Below are positions 61,701 through 64,000 of a stretch of 64,000 nucleotides of DNA, piece after piece. Positions within the stretch are counted from its first letter, which is position 1. Each line of letters starts with the position of its first letter. The DNA is from Eumeta japonica (taxonomy: Eukaryota > Arthropoda > Insecta > Lepidoptera > Psychidae): contig BGZK01000091.1 in the NCBI GenBank assembly GCA_005406025.1, forward strand, positions 62,001 to 126,000, read 5' to 3'. Below the pieces are notes generated by a model. That model ran no database searches and had not been told where the DNA came from. It was given only the letters and a program-made list of their open reading frames with translations. Both the position numbers and the translations under genes were made by a program.

Positions 61701-64000
61701 GCGCCGCAGCTCGCGGCCGGCGCGGCGGGCGGGGGGCGGGGCGGCGAGGTCCTCGATTCTCGTGTTTCGATACACCGCCGGCTCTGTGGCACACGAGAAT
61801 TAACACCCGCCGCGGGCGTTATCATCTCGCGAATACGAGCCGGACGACGGACGAGCGAAACAACGAAAAGGTGATGAATATCGTCTAGCGATAACGATTT
61901 GCAGAAACAATGCGGCGATTACGAGTTTAAGATTGCATCTGATGCGCGTTGATGTGTACCTACTACGTGATGAATAGTTAAATACGTTCTGACGATGAGT
62001 ACAATGAAACGGTATCCGAATGAAATTTTGAATTCATTCCTTAATCGAAATAAAAAAAAAATGAAATCCCAATAAAGTATAATTGCATGTATATCGATTC
62101 CTTTTATAAGGAAGAAAATTATTTGTTATGCTGTATTTTTGCAAGTGTAACAAAATAGGATATCACCACATCCGTCTTTTGAGCATTCGGCAAGTTAAAA
62201 TGTGTGTGATGTTTGTGATCACGCCCGTGGTACGATGAAACACCCAGTCCAATAGGACTCTTTGTTTCTTCGATTTCGGGATTTAGGTACGTCGCGTCCG
62301 TCTGGATCTATTGCGAAGCAAGTCTCTTGCAAAAGTAATGTTTTTCATATTAGGTCGTGGTGTTTAAAAATCTAGGCCGTTCCAGATGTTGGTTTTGAAT
62401 GTATGTCTATCACAAAGAAAAGTTCGAATTGCCTACTACTTTTAAAAATACTTTTAGTAGCAACACTTGTAATAAGTTAACACTCGATTATGTAATCCGT
62501 GTAAACGAATCTTGAATGTCTGTTTTAAGCTATGTTTAATTACTATTGTCGTACCAATTTGAAGCTTTACGAGTGTATGTAATCCGGATGACCAGACAAT
62601 AATCTGATACCATCGAATTGATCTAATGATAGAGTCAGAAAGTGCATAGGGGGACCCTTATTACTGGCTGATTTCCTTTTTTCGATAAGTCAAATACATT
62701 GCGCTCGGTGATGAGGATCTGATGATGGGAACAGGATTGAAAACTGGAGAAGTATAAAGGCTTTCTCTGTTTTATAAATTGTTCAATGGTTGCATCAGTT
62801 TTTAGATAGTGATTATAATATAATGTCTTCGCTCATGTAAATATTTGCCAACAACTGATTTATGAATGATTGAATACGTCACATAGCGCTGATTGATGTT
62901 TATATGAATCATGTTTCAATTAACGCAACACAATTTAAATACTTCGAAAAAAACTAATAACTTTAGAACAAATATTTCGAAAATACACTTTTCACAACTA
63001 TTGTTATTGCTTTAGAAACATAATATCTATTACAATTTTGGCGCAAGATTCCCATTTTAATTAAAAAAAAAAAGCGTAAAGTGCTAAATATCCGTGCTTT
63101 ATGCTTGCATTTTTACAGCTTTTATTTTACGAATAATTAGAAATAAAAAATTAGACAACCAAGACAAAAATTATTATACTGTAGGTACTCCACGGTCTTT
63201 GTGCAAGCTCGATTCGCTAACCATATAATGAACACTTGAGTACAACATTCCTATAGCATGTTGATATTGCATCCATTGCGCCGGTCAATTACATCAATTC
63301 AGCGCAGTCAGCGGTCCGCGACATCAAAACCGATATCAAAATACACATGTAAACAGCTTCTCTGTGCTCTAAATTTGATTAAGCTCCATTCATGAATAAG
63401 TCATGCACAAAAGTTATATGCGTACAAATGAACTACTATTTAACTTTTTACAGTTAAAGTTTATAAGCAATTATTTATTGCATAAATTACGTATAATCTC
63501 GATAAGTATAAAATATAAACAGCTAAATAATATTTCAAATGGCAAATATCGTAATAGATTTTGCCAACTGACAAACAGATAAATAATATTTCTATTTATC
63601 TGAAGTCCAGGAACACTACCAGCTCAGATGTTTCTAATGTAGACATCAAACATTTTTTTTTTGTTTTTTGGGAAATCTAGTTCCATATCATCTACATCTC
63701 TTTCATAATGTACTCGTATCAACATCTAAACTGAAAATGTATCACTTTTAAATCTGTTTTATATATATGTATATGAAAATGTTTTTTTTTTACAATTATA
63801 TCACTTAAATATTACCTAATGATCGGCTTGGAACTTTGATCATTTGACACGCAATCGCTTGTAAATGGTTTTATTTTTTGGATTTCGCATATCCCTCACC
63901 ACTTTTTTTATTTTCTTTCATAACACATAACACCCAGAGAAGCGGGCGATGACTGCTAGTTTAAAATAAATATATCGCTATTTGGTCATTGGCTGCAATA
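58791..64000. other. Gene-free right end with CpG islands and repeats
   Basis: No recognisable exon was found. CpG-rich blocks stand at 59600-59880, 60765-60890 and 61545-61830; their open frames are Arg/Pro/Ala-rich and non-specific. A GTT/TTG run lies at 60582-60612. The repeat at 62585-62760 is listed separately. The remainder (58860-59590, 59950-60450, 60900-61540, 61870-62580 and 62770-64000) is AT-rich without features that I can name. Confidence 0.5.
62585..62760 (+). repeat. Repeat with CTGATGATGG units (copy B)
   Basis: TGACCAGACAATAATCTGATACC..GAATTGATCTAATGATAGAGTCAGAAAG, and about 98 bases later GATCTGATGATGGGAACAGG, repeat the arrangement found at 42310-42530. It is a second member of the same dispersed family. 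Confidence 0.5.

Overview
This window is nuclear DNA of an insect, almost certainly a moth or butterfly. The background is AT-rich, the genes carry short GT-AG introns, the best-supported Helitron has the typical lepidopteran tail, and mariner, LINE and SINE relics are scattered throughout. Five protein-coding loci can be supported, two of them only by assembling exons too short or too broken up to stand out as open frames. No CRISPR array, rRNA, convincing tRNA gene or prokaryotic-type system was seen.

Left part (1-19.1 kb). The only coding sequence recognised is a 28-base first exon on the minus strand (17915-17942) that spells the start of an MTA-family protein (MTA1/2/3, NuRD complex). 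The other MTA exons are not visible to its left, so 1-17.9 kb is probably one long first intron. It holds a LINE relic, two mariner copies, a run of Helitron tails, a Helitron-like unit with a degenerate hexanucleotide array, and a CpG-rich block. A divergent promoter region of about 1.2 kb separates MTA from Sec23.

Sec23 (19126-31640, plus). All 12 coding exons of the COPII coat GTPase-activating subunit can be joined in frame into a 768-residue protein with the zinc-finger cysteines and the arginine-finger motif. The upstream region has a CrebA/UPR-type TGACGTGGC site. Its last intron holds a candidate 21-nt cassette exon and a pogo-type MITE.

CHP1 (33986-37670, minus). Four exons encode a 189-residue, N-myristoylated calcineurin B homologous protein that lies tail-to-tail with Sec23. 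A dead mariner sits in its third intron. Upstream is a cluster of mobile DNA: a long fold-back element, a MITE, a Helitron with helicase relic and exact TC/CTAG ends between A and T, and a reverse-transcriptase relic.

Right part (42.9-64 kb). The first two exons of a DRC7/lobo (sperm-flagellar nexin-dynein regulatory complex) gene lie on the plus strand. No later exon was found, so the locus is either truncated or has a very long intron. Facing it on the minus strand is a distal antenna (dan)-type pipsqueak-HTH transcription factor with an uninterrupted coding exon and a probable non-coding 5' exon about 2 kb upstream. Beyond it, to 64 kb, no recognisable gene remains. This stretch alternates AT-rich DNA with several CpG-rich islands, as expected around a developmental regulator, and contains repeats including two overlapping perfect hairpins.

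The genes do not form one pathway. Sec23 acts in ER export, CHP1 in ion exchange and Ca2+ signalling, MTA and dan in transcription, and DRC7 in cilia. I found no convincing new multi-gene system. The most unusual items are the Sec23 micro-exon, the paired hairpins, the DRC7 fragment and the Helitron-linked hexanucleotide arrays.
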